From Tritrichomonas musculus (Eukaryota > Parabasalia > Tritrichomonadida > Tritrichomonadidae): a stretch of 64,000 nt of DNA. Under the pieces are notes generated by a model that did no database searches, was not told the DNA's origin, and was given only the letters and a program-made list of their open reading frames with translations. Positions within the stretch are counted from its first letter, which is position 1; every line of letters begins with the position of its first letter. The translations under genes and the position numbers were made by a program. Location of the stretch: assembly GCA_039105265.1 (NCBI GenBank), contig JAPFFF010000005.1:6185501-6249500 (forward strand), in the 5' to 3' direction. Of this stretch, positions 10,724-20,785 are shown piece after piece.

Positions 10724-10894
10724 TTAGGTTCTCGCACTTCTTTTTTTTTTTTTTTTTTTTTTTTTCCATAACTAAATCAATGCGAATATAAAAGTCGATT
10801 TGTTAATTCAAAATTGTAATGAGAAACATACGTAATATACAAATTTACTAATATTAACACAATAATCTATTCCGCAAAGAAAAATAAAGAAACT

Positions 10895-12379
10895 TCATTC
10901 TGGATAATTATCAAATGAATCATTATCTTCACGAACAGCTCCCAAATATCCAAACTTCACGTTCCATGTCTTCTTGCCGAAATTATCGTTTGTAGAACTT
11001 TGATATTTTCCTGGTCCAGGACCTTCTTCTGGTTTTTCTAAGAATCTTCCTCCCTTGTTAAATGAGAATCCACTTTTCGCACGCTTTGATATTCCACCGC
11101 CTACAGAATAATTTGCTGGTGATGGCGAATCGTTCATTTTTTGAGATCCAACGTAGTTTTTACTAGTAAATCGTGCTCCTTTCGAAAATGTTTCATTGAG
11201 TGGAGGTTTGTGAATCGTTTCTATTCTTGATATTGAATTAGAAAGGCTACCATTTTTAACCGAATAAGCTGCAGGACCTGGATTTGGATCTTTATTTGTA
11301 AGACTATCACGCTCTGATTTATCTTTAAACGCGGGATTTTTGATTTTGAGAATAGAATTTCTTTTGATGTTTTCTTCTTCATATGTTTCATATTGCCCGG
11401 GACTTGGAGTAATAATAGGATTCCAGAGATCGGGTTTGGGTGCACGTGGTATTACGGCATTTGGTATTTTTCTATTAGAACTTCCATTCTTTTTAGATAA
11501 TGAATCAGTATTGTAATATCCTGGGCCTGGGTTTGATTTAGGTAAGTTATCATAAAATTCATGATCAACACCAAAATCTCCTCGATTGATTTTTGGTTTT
11601 GAAATACTAATCTTGGGATTATAAGCACCAGGTCCTACTTGATCTGGCGTTTCAACTGGCCCGAAATCTAAAATTCTTTTTGTGGTACCGCCAAAAGGTC
11701 CTTTTGTCATAGGGGCAGCTGGCCATGCTTTATGTTCTAGCATATAACTATCAAAATGATTTTTTGTATCAAATATTTCGCGTTTCATTTTCGTCTTGAA
11801 GACTGCGCTTGGTTTCTGTCTATCACTATCTTTTTCGATTGTGTAATCAGCTGGACCGGGAGTGCCATCATCATAAACAGGCTCTCTTTGCGGTGTTTTT
11901 GAATATGAAAAAAGAGCTGCTTTTTGAGATTGTTCAACTTTTGGAGTATATTCTCCAGGTCCTGGAAGTGGTTTTTTCTCTTCTGGAATGTATGGATTTT
12001 CGCGAGCTTCGTATTTAGGAGGGCGTGAGAAAGATGACTTGCTCGAATATTTGCGTCGACCCCAAACATTTAAAGGAGAGTAATCAGCAGGACTTGGATT
12101 ATTCTCTTTATCTTCAAAGTATTTTCGATCTGAGCCTAAAGAAAAATAAGCATTAGCTGAACTTGAACGAACTTGAAGTTGAGGATCATAATCACCTGGT
12201 CCAACGCTATATTCTTCTTTTTGCGGAAAAAGTTCACGTCTTGTTGTTGATCCAAAAGGTATTGGGGCATGATATTTTTGAAATTTTGCATTTGGATTAT
12301 AAGCGCCAGGACCAACATTTTTGGGTGTTGATTGATATGCAAAAGAAAAATTCCGTGGCTCAAATGAGGTTATTGACAT
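10895..12379 (-). CDS. SHIPPO / sperm-tail PG-rich repeat protein (ODF3/CIMAP-like)
   Basis: 494 residues made of about ten PG-rich repeats of the form PGPGxY or PxPxxY. Examples are VGPGAYNP, VGPGDYDP, SPADYSP, GPGEYTP, TPGPADYTI, VGPGAYNP, NPGPGYYNT, SPGQYET, PGPAAYSV and GPGPGKY. These repeats bind microtubule surfaces or the doublet lumen in flagella of other eukaryotes, so a flagellar or pelta-axostyle cytoskeletal role is likely; the exact location is inferred. The length is greater than human ODF3 because of more repeats. ATG at 12379 is preceded by TCTCA. It is transcribed away from the 13111 gene, with 730 bases between their starts. Confidence 0.88.
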   Translation of the reverse strand: MSITSFEPRNFSFAYQSTPKNVGPGAYNPNAKFQKYHAPIPFGSTTRRELFPQKEEYSVGPGDYDPQLQVRSSSANAYFSLGSDRKYFEDKENNPSPADYSPLNVWGRRKYSSKSSFSRPPKYEARENPYIPEEKKPLPGPGEYTPKVEQSQKAALFSYSKTPQREPVYDDGTPGPADYTIEKDSDRQKPSAVFKTKMKREIFDTKNHFDSYMLEHKAWPAAPMTKGPFGGTTKRILDFGPVETPDQVGPGAYNPKISISKPKINRGDFGVDHEFYDNLPKSNPGPGYYNTDSLSKKNGSSNRKIPNAVIPRAPKPDLWNPIITPSPGQYETYEEENIKRNSILKIKNPAFKDKSERDSLTNKDPNPGPAAYSVKNGSLSNSISRIETIHKPPLNETFSKGARFTSKNYVGSQKMNDSPSPANYSVGGGISKRAKSGFSFNKGGRFLEKPEEGPGPGKYQSSTNDNFGKKTWNVKFGYLGAVREDNDSFDNYPE

Positions 12380-13110
12380 TGAGAATTTTTTTGTTCGTTA
12401 TTTTAATTTTTTTTTTTTTCAACGTTTTCTAGAAATTTTATGCAAAAGATACTACATCAAGGAGTCTGCCTGCCATCAATTATTAAATGCTTCCAAATTC
12501 CATTGAAATACCTAGCTATTACGGTGATAATATTTAGTCGATAATTGCTATTTCGACATTTCAATATAATATCTTAATATATAATTTTTTTTTTTTTTTT
12601 AATTTGAAAAGCTATGAATGTAACATTTAACAATAAAGTCGATTTTCTTATGCCATCAAATTCAACCTATTGAACTCAGTTTACAGCATTGAAATTTTCA
12701 ATTTGAAAGAATAGATTAAAATTGAAAAAGTTCCAACTCTTAAATTAAAGATAACAAATATCTCTTCAACTTTATTGCATTTTCAATAAACGAGAATAAT
12801 ATATTTAACTATATTTCGTATTCATTCCCTCAAACTCTTTATATATATGAATATTAATGAAACTTAATTATCATAATTCTTGTAAGCAAAACCATAATTT
12901 TTCTTTTGATATGTGTTTTTAGTTTAGTCAATAGGATGGCAAATAGTATAACTTCTACCTGAAAATTTTTGTTCTAAATTTTCATCGTTTTTCTAATTGA
13001 AATAAAATAAATTTTATTGAAAAGATAAAAGTTTAACTTTTTGAATTAAATTCTTTCCAAAAGAATTGAGAGGAATTCTTTTTAATTAAAATTCTAAAGA
13101 TAATAAAACA
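12380..13110. promoter_or_regulatory. Divergent intergenic region
   Basis: Lies between the starts of the SHIPPO gene (minus) and the 13111 gene (plus), so it must hold both promoters. AACTTTTTGAAT occurs at 13035-13046, about 65-75 bases before the plus-strand ATG. T tracts are at about 12409 and 12587. No coding or RNA gene is seen. Confidence 0.45.
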
Positions 13111-14439
13111 ATGGAGCCCACATATCTGGATTCTTCTTTTATGAATTGGCTTTTTGATAACACTTTACTAGCCAAATTTATCGAAATTAACATGTTGAAG
13201 AAAACTCAAGATAAAGAAAGTATTACAAATTTTATGGCAAACCTAGAAATGATGCGTCAAAAGCAGCTTCTTCGACTTAATCAATTCTATGAAACTGCGC
13301 TGAAAGTTCTTTATGTAGAATCTGAAGCAGAGCCAAAGCTTGTTAATCGATCTCAATCAATTTCTTTTTTTAATTCGCATGTTCTTTATTACGTTGACAA
13401 AAAGATGCGTGAGATAAGACGAGAATACCTTAAAAAATCAATGCAGCTTACAGAAACTTTAATGAATTTAATTAAAGACCCTAAACTAGCCGCACAAAAA
13501 GTAGATATAATCGTTGATGAAGAAAGATTTTTTACAGAAATGATATCAGATCCACCAAATTACCTCCGACTCAAATCTTTTTCAAAGTCCTTATTTAAAA
13601 AGCCTGTATTCTGCAAAAATATTGAACAACTTAAAGAGAAAATATTAAAAATATTAAATAATGCATGTTTACAAGTAGATAAAACATCATATTATTTCAG
13701 AGAAAGCAAACTTCAAGAAGAGTTTGACGAAATTATTCTCGATAAGAAATATCCTCTGTTTGCAATAGTCAACGGTTTTTTAAATACTTTTTCAAATCTA
13801 TCTAGAAAATTATTTACACCAAAAGTTACAGAAATTTTTAACCAATTCATGACTGTATTGAATCTAAATTTAGATCCAATACTTTCATCATGTCTTTTTA
13901 TATTTATCATCAGATCAGTATTTTCACAAGCTTATGTAATCAATCCTGAATATTTTTACTCTTCACTTGGCAAAGCAAAGATAAAAAATGTAAAGACAAT
14001 CGCTTCAAAAGTTCCATGCTCTTATTTTGCAATATCAGATGATACTCTTCCCCCACATAATCCTGATGATAAAATGATAGATGTTTTTTCGCGAAATAAG
14101 TTTTATATGACGGGGGCACTTCATCTTCAGTTTGCTGCAATGCTTTTAAATCCAATAGACGCAATTTATGAAATTCATGAAATGATGATATGTAACCATA
14201 GGGGGGCAGAAATTATAGTAAATGATCCCAATGTTTCGGTTTTCCCTTTTGAAACAACTTTTGGTTTATTTATTGCTTCAGTCTTATCAAGTGATTTACC
14301 AAATTTCGAGCAAGTTGCTGAATTTGTTTCTGATTTTGCTCCACAAAATGGATTGTGTCCTGAATTCGAATTTGTTGCTACAACTACGCGTGCAGCGTAC
14401 ACATTTTGCCTAAGCTTGTTAGAAACTTTTTCTAATTAG
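13111..14439 (+). CDS. Helical protein, possibly VPS9-domain Rab5 GEF-like
   Basis: 442 residues, soluble and mostly helical. The C-terminal half (about 235-430) has the order of hydrophobic helices and the segment DPILSSCLFIFIIRSVFSQ..NPEYF, which resembles the VPS9 core (several helices ending in an Asp/Ile/Asn-containing face that activates Rab5-type GTPases). The invariant VPS9 Asp and Tyr cannot be placed with confidence, so the assignment is weak. The N-terminal 230 residues are charged helices, perhaps a helical bundle like that preceding VPS9 in RABEX-5 or RIN proteins. Trichomonads have many Rab proteins, which makes a GEF plausible. A profile search of residues 235-430 against VPS9 would decide. 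Confidence 0.5.
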   Translation: MEPTYLDSSFMNWLFDNTLLAKFIEINMLKKTQDKESITNFMANLEMMRQKQLLRLNQFYETALKVLYVESEAEPKLVNRSQSISFFNSHVLYYVDKKMREIRREYLKKSMQLTETLMNLIKDPKLAAQKVDIIVDEERFFTEMISDPPNYLRLKSFSKSLFKKPVFCKNIEQLKEKILKILNNACLQVDKTSYYFRESKLQEEFDEIILDKKYPLFAIVNGFLNTFSNLSRKLFTPKVTEIFNQFMTVLNLNLDPILSSCLFIFIIRSVFSQAYVINPEYFYSSLGKAKIKNVKTIASKVPCSYFAISDDTLPPHNPDDKMIDVFSRNKFYMTGALHLQFAAMLLNPIDAIYEIHEMMICNHRGAEIIVNDPNVSVFPFETTFGLFIASVLSSDLPNFEQVAEFVSDFAPQNGLCPEFEFVATTTRAAYTFCLSLLETFSN

Positions 14440-14773
14440 ATAGTAATATTTATTATTATTCATTCATGTTTGTATTTTAGATTTTTACTTTTATCTATAG
14501 ATTTTTCATCAAAAGATGAAAGCTTAATAAATAATTCTATCACCGAACAATTTTCATGTATTTTATGTTAGCATTTATGCTTTTTTTACAAACTTTTTCA
14601 ATAATTTTAAAAATCAATATTTATCTTTTTTCCCCTACTATAATTTTTATTACATGCTTTTTAACTTCTATATTATGTTATATTTAAATTACTTAGTTTT
14701 GAGTTTTGTAAAATTGATTCACTTTGCATTAGAGACATAAAAATGAAAAGTAATGTTGCAATATGTTAAATTG
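14440..14773. other. Intergenic, converging 3' ends
   Basis: Lies between the plus-strand gene ending at 14439 and the minus-strand gene ending at 14774. AT-rich; nothing else is seen. Confidence 0.5.
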
Positions 14774-15115
14774 TTATTGCTGGTTGTGAAATAAAAATGG
14801 AATCGAAGATGCTTGATTTATCAGATCGTTATTGAATGATGAAGCATAAACTTGTGGTTCATCATAGTGTCCAAATTGGTTAATATTTCCAATTGGAATT
14901 GTGGGCATTGGAACGGGATCGGGAAACATGTTTGGAAATTGTGGTGGTATATCATTACCTTCATCTTCATCATTTTTAGTTAGCAATTGGTAAATGCTTT
15001 TAAGTGAAATCATTGCGATTTCAGTCTTAAGTTGATCATGTTCTGATAGTTTTAATATTTGATCGCCAAGCTCTCGTAAACGACGTTCTAAATTCTTTTG
15101 ATCAAAATTCTCCAT
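14774..15115 (-). CDS. Small unknown protein, 113 aa
   Basis: Begins with an amphipathic, charged helix (residues 1-45, ENFDQKNLERRLRELGDQIL), then an acidic linker (NDEDEGND) and a Pro/Met/Ile-rich region (FPDPVPMPTIPIG). No known domain is recognised. The ATG at 15115 is only 49 bases from the ATG of the divergently transcribed phosphatase at 15165, so the two share a very short promoter. Codon use is ordinary for the window. Real-gene status rests on a clean ATG-to-stop frame with non-random composition. Confidence 0.55.
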   Translation of the reverse strand: MENFDQKNLERRLRELGDQILKLSEHDQLKTEIAMISLKSIYQLLTKNDEDEGNDIPPQFPNMFPDPVPMPTIPIGNINQFGHYDEPQVYASSFNNDLINQASSIPFLFHNQQ

Positions 15116-15164
15116 ATAAAATTCAATAAATTATTTTTCTTTTGAATATTTTTAAGTAAAATTG
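15116..15164. promoter_or_regulatory. 49-bp bidirectional promoter
   Basis: Only 49 AT-rich bases separate two divergent start codons, so both core promoters and both 5' leaders must fit or overlap. This agrees with the compact promoters and very short leaders known in trichomonads. Confidence 0.45.
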
Positions 15165-16169
15165 ATGTCTAATATTGATTTAAATGACCAAGAACTAGAT
15201 GAAATTATTGAAATAATCAAACAAGCAGAACTAATTCCAGAGAGAAAACTTACTTCTCTTCTTCTCAAATTGATGGAAGTCTTATATACAGAGAGTAATG
15301 TTCTCGAGCTGCATTCGCCAATTACAATTTGTGGTGATATTCATGGTCAGCTTTTTGATGTTTTTCAACTTTTTAAGAGGGCGTGTCCGGGAAACTCAAT
15401 TGGCGATCAGCAATTTTTATTTATGGGAGATTATGTTGATAGAGGACGATTTTCAGTTGATACTTTTGCATTTTTATGCGCTCTTAAGATCAAATATCCA
15501 AATCAATTTCACCTTCTTCGAGGAAATCATGAATGCAGGCAAATTAATCAGATGTACGGATTTTATCAAGAGATTTTATTTAACTATGGTCATACTGGAA
15601 TTTGGTCACTTTGTAATGAAGTTTTTGATCTGCTCCCTATGGCAGCAGTCATTGACCACAGAGTTTTTTCGGTCCATGGTGGATTAAGTCCAACAATTCA
15701 AACAATAGAAAGTATAAATCTTACAAATAGGCAGCAAGAACTGCCGTCAGTAGGTTCTTTTGCAGATTTAACATGGAGCGATCCTGAAGATGTTTCTTCG
15801 TGGAAAAAAAATATGCGTGGAGCTGGCTTTCTTTTTGGAAAAGATCCCGTGCATAAATTTTGCTATAATAATGGACTTGATTTCGTTACTCGAAGTCATC
15901 AGCCAGCTATGGAAGGTTATCAATGGTTTTTTAATAAGAAATTTGTTACAGTTTGGTCAGCCCCAAATTACATGTATAGGACAGGAAACAAAGCTACTGT
16001 AATGAAATATCATCCTGGTTCTAACAAAGGAATAACTGATGAAGATCGTAATAATCCAATTTTCATATTTGATGATAATGATGATTATCATTTTGTTTTG
16101 TTTGATCCATGTCCAGACAGTGAGCGAAAATTTCCTGATGAGGAAATTCAATCGGTTTATTTTCTTTAA
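15165..16169 (+). CDS. PP2A/PP4/PP6-type Ser/Thr protein phosphatase catalytic subunit
   Basis: 334 residues with the full PPP metallophosphatase core: GDIHGQ (57-62), GDYVDRG (88-94), GNHE (120-123), VHGG (170-173), WSDP (204-207) and WSAPNY (264-269). These bind the two catalytic metals and phosphate. WSAPNYMYRTGN and the C-terminal YFL place it in the PP2A/PP4/PP6 branch; the W (not F) before SAPNY is closer to PP4/PP6. The usual RAHQ motif reads RSHQ (243-246) and YCYRCGN reads YMYRTGN, small departures near the active site that keep the metal ligands. The frame is open from a TTG at 15162; the ATG is at 15165. A B56-type regulatory subunit is encoded at 22866-24236, though pairing with this catalytic subunit is not shown. 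Confidence 0.95.
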   Translation: MSNIDLNDQELDEIIEIIKQAELIPERKLTSLLLKLMEVLYTESNVLELHSPITICGDIHGQLFDVFQLFKRACPGNSIGDQQFLFMGDYVDRGRFSVDTFAFLCALKIKYPNQFHLLRGNHECRQINQMYGFYQEILFNYGHTGIWSLCNEVFDLLPMAAVIDHRVFSVHGGLSPTIQTIESINLTNRQQELPSVGSFADLTWSDPEDVSSWKKNMRGAGFLFGKDPVHKFCYNNGLDFVTRSHQPAMEGYQWFFNKKFVTVWSAPNYMYRTGNKATVMKYHPGSNKGITDEDRNNPIFIFDDNDDYHFVLFDPCPDSERKFPDEEIQSVYFL

Positions 16170-16439
16170 TTCTTATTTTATATCTATCTTTTTTATTTTA
16201 TATTTAAAAGTTGATTTATTATTATTGCTATTCTTCATTTTCTTTATTATTTCATATTCTATTAGAAACAGTTATTAATTTCTATTAGAGTTTACAAGCA
16301 GATTTTCAATCACCAAATTAATAGAGATTAATGAATGTTATTAATTGTTTCTAATAGAATATCGATAGTATTATAAGATAGTCATCTTTTATTAATTAAA
16401 ATTTCTGAATTGAGGATAAAAATGGAATGAATTTCAACA

Positions 16440-16763
16440 ATGAAAAACGATTATTTGTGTCTCAAAAAGTTAATAGTGATTTTAATGGTAAAAATAAGGA
16501 TTCAGGGTGAAAGTCTCTCTGAAGAAAAGAGCGATATCCGCATCGTTCGATCCCTTCTTCTAATTGTGGGAATTCCGTTGTTTTGGTTAATAATTTACGC
16601 TTTTTTCCAAAGAAAAAGATCTATTTGCATACAGAAATTTGGTCCAGAAGATTGTAAAAAAAGTCCATTAAGTCATGTTTTCCTCGTGATTGCAATTTTT
16701 CTTAATTTGTTTGCGATTCTTAGAATTAAATTTTATAAGAACCACTTTATTAATAACCACTGA
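16440..16763 (+). CDS. Small membrane protein with two predicted TM segments
   Basis: 107 residues. Two hydrophobic stretches (about 38-57, LLLIVGIPLFWLIIYAFF, and 79-95, HVFLVIAIFLNLFAILR) are separated by a basic loop with two Cys. The N-terminal Leu/Ile-rich segment (9-20) might be a third membrane or signal segment. No family is recognised. ATG at 16440 follows TTTCAACA. Supported only by membrane-protein-like composition and a clean frame, so it may be spurious. Confidence 0.45.
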   Translation: MKNDYLCLKKLIVILMVKIRIQGESLSEEKSDIRIVRSLLLIVGIPLFWLIIYAFFQRKRSICIQKFGPEDCKKSPLSHVFLVIAIFLNLFAILRIKFYKNHFINNH

Positions 16764-17011
16764 AAATGAATGCTAGTTTTTCAACTTTTTTGCATTTCAT
16801 ACTACTTGTATTATTTAATTTATACCAAATATGTTAGAAATTAAATGTTTATTATCTTATTGCACTTTAATTTTTTTTTTTTTTACATTCATTTAAACTA
16901 AAGAGGGTATTTTTATGAAATAAAAATATTTAAATGCTCGTAATTTATTAACAAATCATGATTAATCATGTAATTTATATTAATATAAAATAATCCAAAA
17001 TCATAAAAAAA

Positions 17012-18532
17012 TTATTCTTCATTGATGAGTGATTTGTGCAGTATTTCTATTATAGCATTGGCAACGTCAGCGATATCGTCATTTTTATGAGAAATTAATT
17101 GATAAAACACGTCAATTGTTTCTTCATTACATAAAATATTCAACATTATTTCATTGTAGTGAACAAGCAAGGCAAAGAACAGATGAAGTATAGTTAAAAT
17201 CAAATTATCATCATAGTCTGCAAGATGGTCTGTGAAAGATATGACAAGATTTGGTGATAAAAAGCTAGAATCGTCATCATTCAGGCAATTAATTAGAATT
17301 GATATAATTATACAGCAAATTTCGGATCGAACTCTAATATCAGAGTTATCATAAGCATTTAATAATGATTCAAATATTTGTTTATCATGAAATTGGTTTT
17401 GAATATAATCGATGTTTATAACAGCACAAAAAATGCATCTTCCCGCTGCAACTTTTAATTCTGTTGGAGCATTGTCTGCACAAATGATTTGTAATCCTAT
17501 AAGAAAAGGATTTAAGTTAATGATTCTTTTTTCACAATAATTGCATTTATACAAAATGATATTTTTAATAATATTAAAAATTAGAATTTGTATTTTAGCA
17601 ACATTACAGCATAGATAACGGTAAGCAGAGTTAATGAATTGAGTAGAATTAAGAATTTTATTTGCATTTTCTTTGCAACGGAGAGATAAAAAGTTAGCAA
17701 TTCGGAATCCAATTAGAGTCATGATTTCGTCATTTGACATGAGCAAAAAATCAATAATTTTATATATTGAGCCATTTTTGGAGCATTGTCCATTCCCATG
17801 TTTCAAAAATGAAGATATATTAAACATAACTTTATCTGGGATATTAAGTTGTCGGCATTGATCCATTACAATACTTCTTTTTGGGAGTTTTCCACCAATT
17901 CTTGAATAAGAGTTAATTCCATAAACAGGATCATACATTATAAATACAAAAAATGTATGAATTGCAAATGGAAATAATGATGAATATTCTTTTCTTTGAA
18001 GATACTGAAAAATAACATCGAAAAATCCACTACAGTATAAAACTACTCTATTAACAACGCCATATGGTATTATTTTTTGTATGAACTCAAATGATTTATG
18101 TGATATATCCAAATCAGTTGAAAAAATAGATGAATATAAAATATTGATTAGATCAAATTTGAATAATATGTATGTTAATTTTGGTGAAAAATACACCAAA
18201 TCACATACTGATTGAATAAGAGGTGGTATTGGATTTTTTTTGAAGGTTTCCATTATTTGTGGAAATAAAGATGAGTTTACGATGATTTCGTTTAGCCTTA
18301 TTTTATGTAATGAAATTACTTGTTGTAAAATATTTGAAAGGTCAATAGGATTGTTGCAAACATTGGAAATTGAGTTCATCGTTTGATCTACTAATTCATT
18401 TTCAACATCACTAAGATCGTAATTATGCTCAACATCCTGAATTCCAGGGGAAATGTCATCGTTTATCTCATTGTCAAAACCTTTTATTCGATCGTCTGCA
18501 AATTGATAGAATTCATTCTTATAATTATCCAT
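17012..18532 (-). CDS. ARM/HEAT-like helical repeat protein
   Basis: 506 residues. After an acidic 55-residue head, the protein is a succession of paired hydrophobic helices of about 40 residues (for example LIQSVCDLVYFSPKLTYILF, TELKVAAGRCIFCAVINI, RVRSEICCIIISILINCL), the pattern of ARM/HEAT superhelices. There is no strict ARM consensus and no importin-beta-binding domain, so it is not importin-alpha. Role unknown; such folds are protein-binding scaffolds. Related ARM-like proteins form large families in trichomonads (general knowledge, not checked here). Confidence 0.7.
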   Translation of the reverse strand: MDNYKNEFYQFADDRIKGFDNEINDDISPGIQDVEHNYDLSDVENELVDQTMNSISNVCNNPIDLSNILQQVISLHKIRLNEIIVNSSLFPQIMETFKKNPIPPLIQSVCDLVYFSPKLTYILFKFDLINILYSSIFSTDLDISHKSFEFIQKIIPYGVVNRVVLYCSGFFDVIFQYLQRKEYSSLFPFAIHTFFVFIMYDPVYGINSYSRIGGKLPKRSIVMDQCRQLNIPDKVMFNISSFLKHGNGQCSKNGSIYKIIDFLLMSNDEIMTLIGFRIANFLSLRCKENANKILNSTQFINSAYRYLCCNVAKIQILIFNIIKNIILYKCNYCEKRIINLNPFLIGLQIICADNAPTELKVAAGRCIFCAVINIDYIQNQFHDKQIFESLLNAYDNSDIRVRSEICCIIISILINCLNDDDSSFLSPNLVISFTDHLADYDDNLILTILHLFFALLVHYNEIMLNILCNEETIDVFYQLISHKNDDIADVANAIIEILHKSLINEE

Positions 18533-18767
18533 TTATAATTGATCAAGCCAAATTAGTTTTGAAATTTTCTGTAATGTCGATCATAATTTCATCAATTTTG
18601 AATATCAAAATTTTATTTGTTAAAATAGCAAAAAGTCATGTATCTTTTTTTATTTTTAAAATATCATCAAATTCTTGCACATTTTAATATTTTTTGTTTG
18701 TAGATTGAAAAAGCTGAGAAATTGTGATTTCAATTTGTGAAAAATTAATATTTTATTCTAAAAATTT

Positions 18768-19283
18768 ATGAATCGTCCTCTATCAAGAAGAAGGCATATT
18801 GACAACGACCAGGAATGGAGCGAAAATATTAATAGTTTTTTAAATACTTCAACTTCAATCGAAAACAATAATGAATCGCATTATGCTAATCCTTCAGAGT
18901 ATAATAATTCAAATAGAATTCATGTCAAAAAAATAAAACGAAGCAATTACGAAGTTGCTAAAAAAGCTTTTTTGACAGCGCAAAGGCATCAAGCTACAAT
19001 GTACAAAAGGTACCAAACTCAAATGGAAAAAACGGACGCATTAATTGCAAAAGGAAAGCCTCCTTCCTGTATTCAAAAGCAATATGACTTTGTTCATGTT
19101 CCAATTAATCAAGTTGATAATCATGGAATTGAAAAAATTATTTCCAAAAGAAATAAAGAATATACTAAATCTTCAAAAACACTCCCCAAAGGATATGTTG
19201 TTGATCTGAAAACTTATCATTCTCTTCCACCAGATCGTCATTTCTTTGTTCAAGAAAGGCCACGCGTTTTTTATTGGGGTTAA
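18768..19283 (+). CDS. Unknown basic protein, 171 aa
   Basis: The N-terminal 60 residues are Asn/Ser-rich and look disordered. Residues 60-171 are more conserved-looking: a basic helix (YEVAKKAFLTAQRHQATMYKR) and an aromatic, Pro-containing end (PPDRHFFVQERPRVFYWG). No domain is recognised. The stop codon TAA is followed by AC, giving a TAAA overlap. It starts 235 bases from the ATG of the ARM-like gene on the other strand, so the two share a divergent promoter region. Confidence 0.6.
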   Translation: MNRPLSRRRHIDNDQEWSENINSFLNTSTSIENNNESHYANPSEYNNSNRIHVKKIKRSNYEVAKKAFLTAQRHQATMYKRYQTQMEKTDALIAKGKPPSCIQKQYDFVHVPINQVDNHGIEKIISKRNKEYTKSSKTLPKGYVVDLKTYHSLPPDRHFFVQERPRVFYWG

Positions 19284-19902
19284 ACAAAAATATATTTTTT
19301 TCGTATATACTTATGGCTGCTTGATCCACTCAAAGAGATAATGATTTTGATATTTTATATTATATATCAAAATAAATATATAGTGACTACAATCTAGACT
19401 ATATCATATGTACTGTCTCTTGTAAATTTTGATTAATTCTACCCAAAAAATTGATGTATGCTTGATGATTTATATTTTGTTATTATATAAAGCGATTATT
19501 CTCTTAAAGCTTTTTTAAAAATATATATATATATGTTTTCCTACACGTTGTAGAAAATTTAACATTGAAATAACCCAATTTGATTAAGTAATTTTCATGA
19601 TAAAAATTGTATCATTAATTATTATGTATTATATAAAATTTTATTGAGTTGATCTCCAAAATTTGGTCATTAAAAATATTGATTTATATGATTTTAAAAA
19701 TGCATTGAAGAAATTAATGATTCTAAAATTAGGATTATGCCATATTTAAATTTTAAAAGACTGAGTAATGCAAATGTTAAAAAATCATAACTAATGAGTA
19801 TTACTCATAATAAGTATTAAAGTTTTAATGATTAATCATTCAATGGCTGAAATATTCAGAATTTGGCAAAGAGTGAATTTTTGTCATAAATTTTCATAAT
19901 CA
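19284..19902. other. AT-rich gap, no gene found
   Basis: Contains a TA dinucleotide run near 19522 and the small hairpin CTACACGTTGTAG at 19541-19553. Just before the next gene there is TTTTCATAATCA, an Inr-like context. Confidence 0.5.
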
Positions 19903-20412
19903 ATGACAAAGGAAGAAATCGAAGAATTAGATATTTATCAGCCAATGTTGATGATTGGCGGTGCTTCTGAAGCCTCTATAAAGTTAAAAAATGATGCAGA
20001 ATTAACAAATCTCATTAACGATATAGCAAATCTAGAAGAAGAAGATGAGGGCGATCTTAAAATAAAATATGATAGCCTTGTAAAAGAAAAAAATAAGAAT
20101 GCCAAAACGCTCGAAGAAATTCGTGATCAAATTAGTAACGAAACTCAAAATTCTAAAAAGCTTGATACCAAACTGGATAAAATGAAAAGAGATCAAACTT
20201 TAGGTGATGAAAAATTAAAGAATTTTGAGAATCGGATAAAGCACTATACAATGCTTCAAGAAAGATTACTTGATTTAATTCAAAATGAATTGACAGAGCG
20301 GGGATATGATTCGATATCAAATGAAGATAAAATTCAGATTATTCAAGAACTTACAAATAATCAAGAATCTTCTCTTTTAACAAATCTCTTTAAAAAATTA
20401 TTTAAAGAATGA
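19903..20412 (+). CDS. Short coiled-coil protein, 169 aa
   Basis: Residues 30-135 are a charged helix rich in Lys, Glu, Asp and Asn that predicts a coiled coil. The last 35 residues (DKIQIIQELTNNQESSLLTN then LFKKLFKE) look like a separate short helical unit. No family is recognised. The ATG at 19903 is preceded by TTTTCATAATCA, and it is the first ATG of the frame. Role unknown. Confidence 0.6.
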   Translation: MTKEEIEELDIYQPMLMIGGASEASIKLKNDAELTNLINDIANLEEEDEGDLKIKYDSLVKEKNKNAKTLEEIRDQISNETQNSKKLDTKLDKMKRDQTLGDEKLKNFENRIKHYTMLQERLLDLIQNELTERGYDSISNEDKIQIIQELTNNQESSLLTNLFKKLFKE

Positions 20413-20785
20413 ATTGTTATTAAAATCAGAATTAAAAATAATATCGATTATTGAATCGAATACCTTTTTTTCATGTAAGTAATAAATAAAATAATTTGTC
20501 TTATTTAATAAGAAAAATATAATGTTTTGAATCAAATTTTAAGCATTATATAACTTAAGTTGTATTTAAAGTTTATTTAATTGTAGTTGATCAAGTTATA
20601 CTTCTGAAAAAATTAGTGTATTCTTAATCCAAAGTTTTGTCAACTCTGGCCTTGAATTTATTTATCGATAATAAATACTAAAAAACTCAAAGTAGAAAAG
20701 TTCAAACATTTTTATAAAAAAGCACATTTTCAACGTTGAAAGTTTCAACTTGAAACATTGAAATTAAGATTCAAGCAAAACATTT
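20413..20785. other. Intergenic, converging 3' ends
   Basis: AT-rich. Contains AACGTTGAAAGTTTCAACTTGAAACATTG near 20731, an imperfect inverted run of GTTTCAA/TTGAAAC that could form a hairpin in the 3' region. No gene is seen. Confidence 0.45.

Noticed and set aside
17012..18532. Importin-alpha
   Set aside because: No importin-beta-binding domain and no strict ARM asparagine/tryptophan ladder; kept as a generic ARM/HEAT-like protein.
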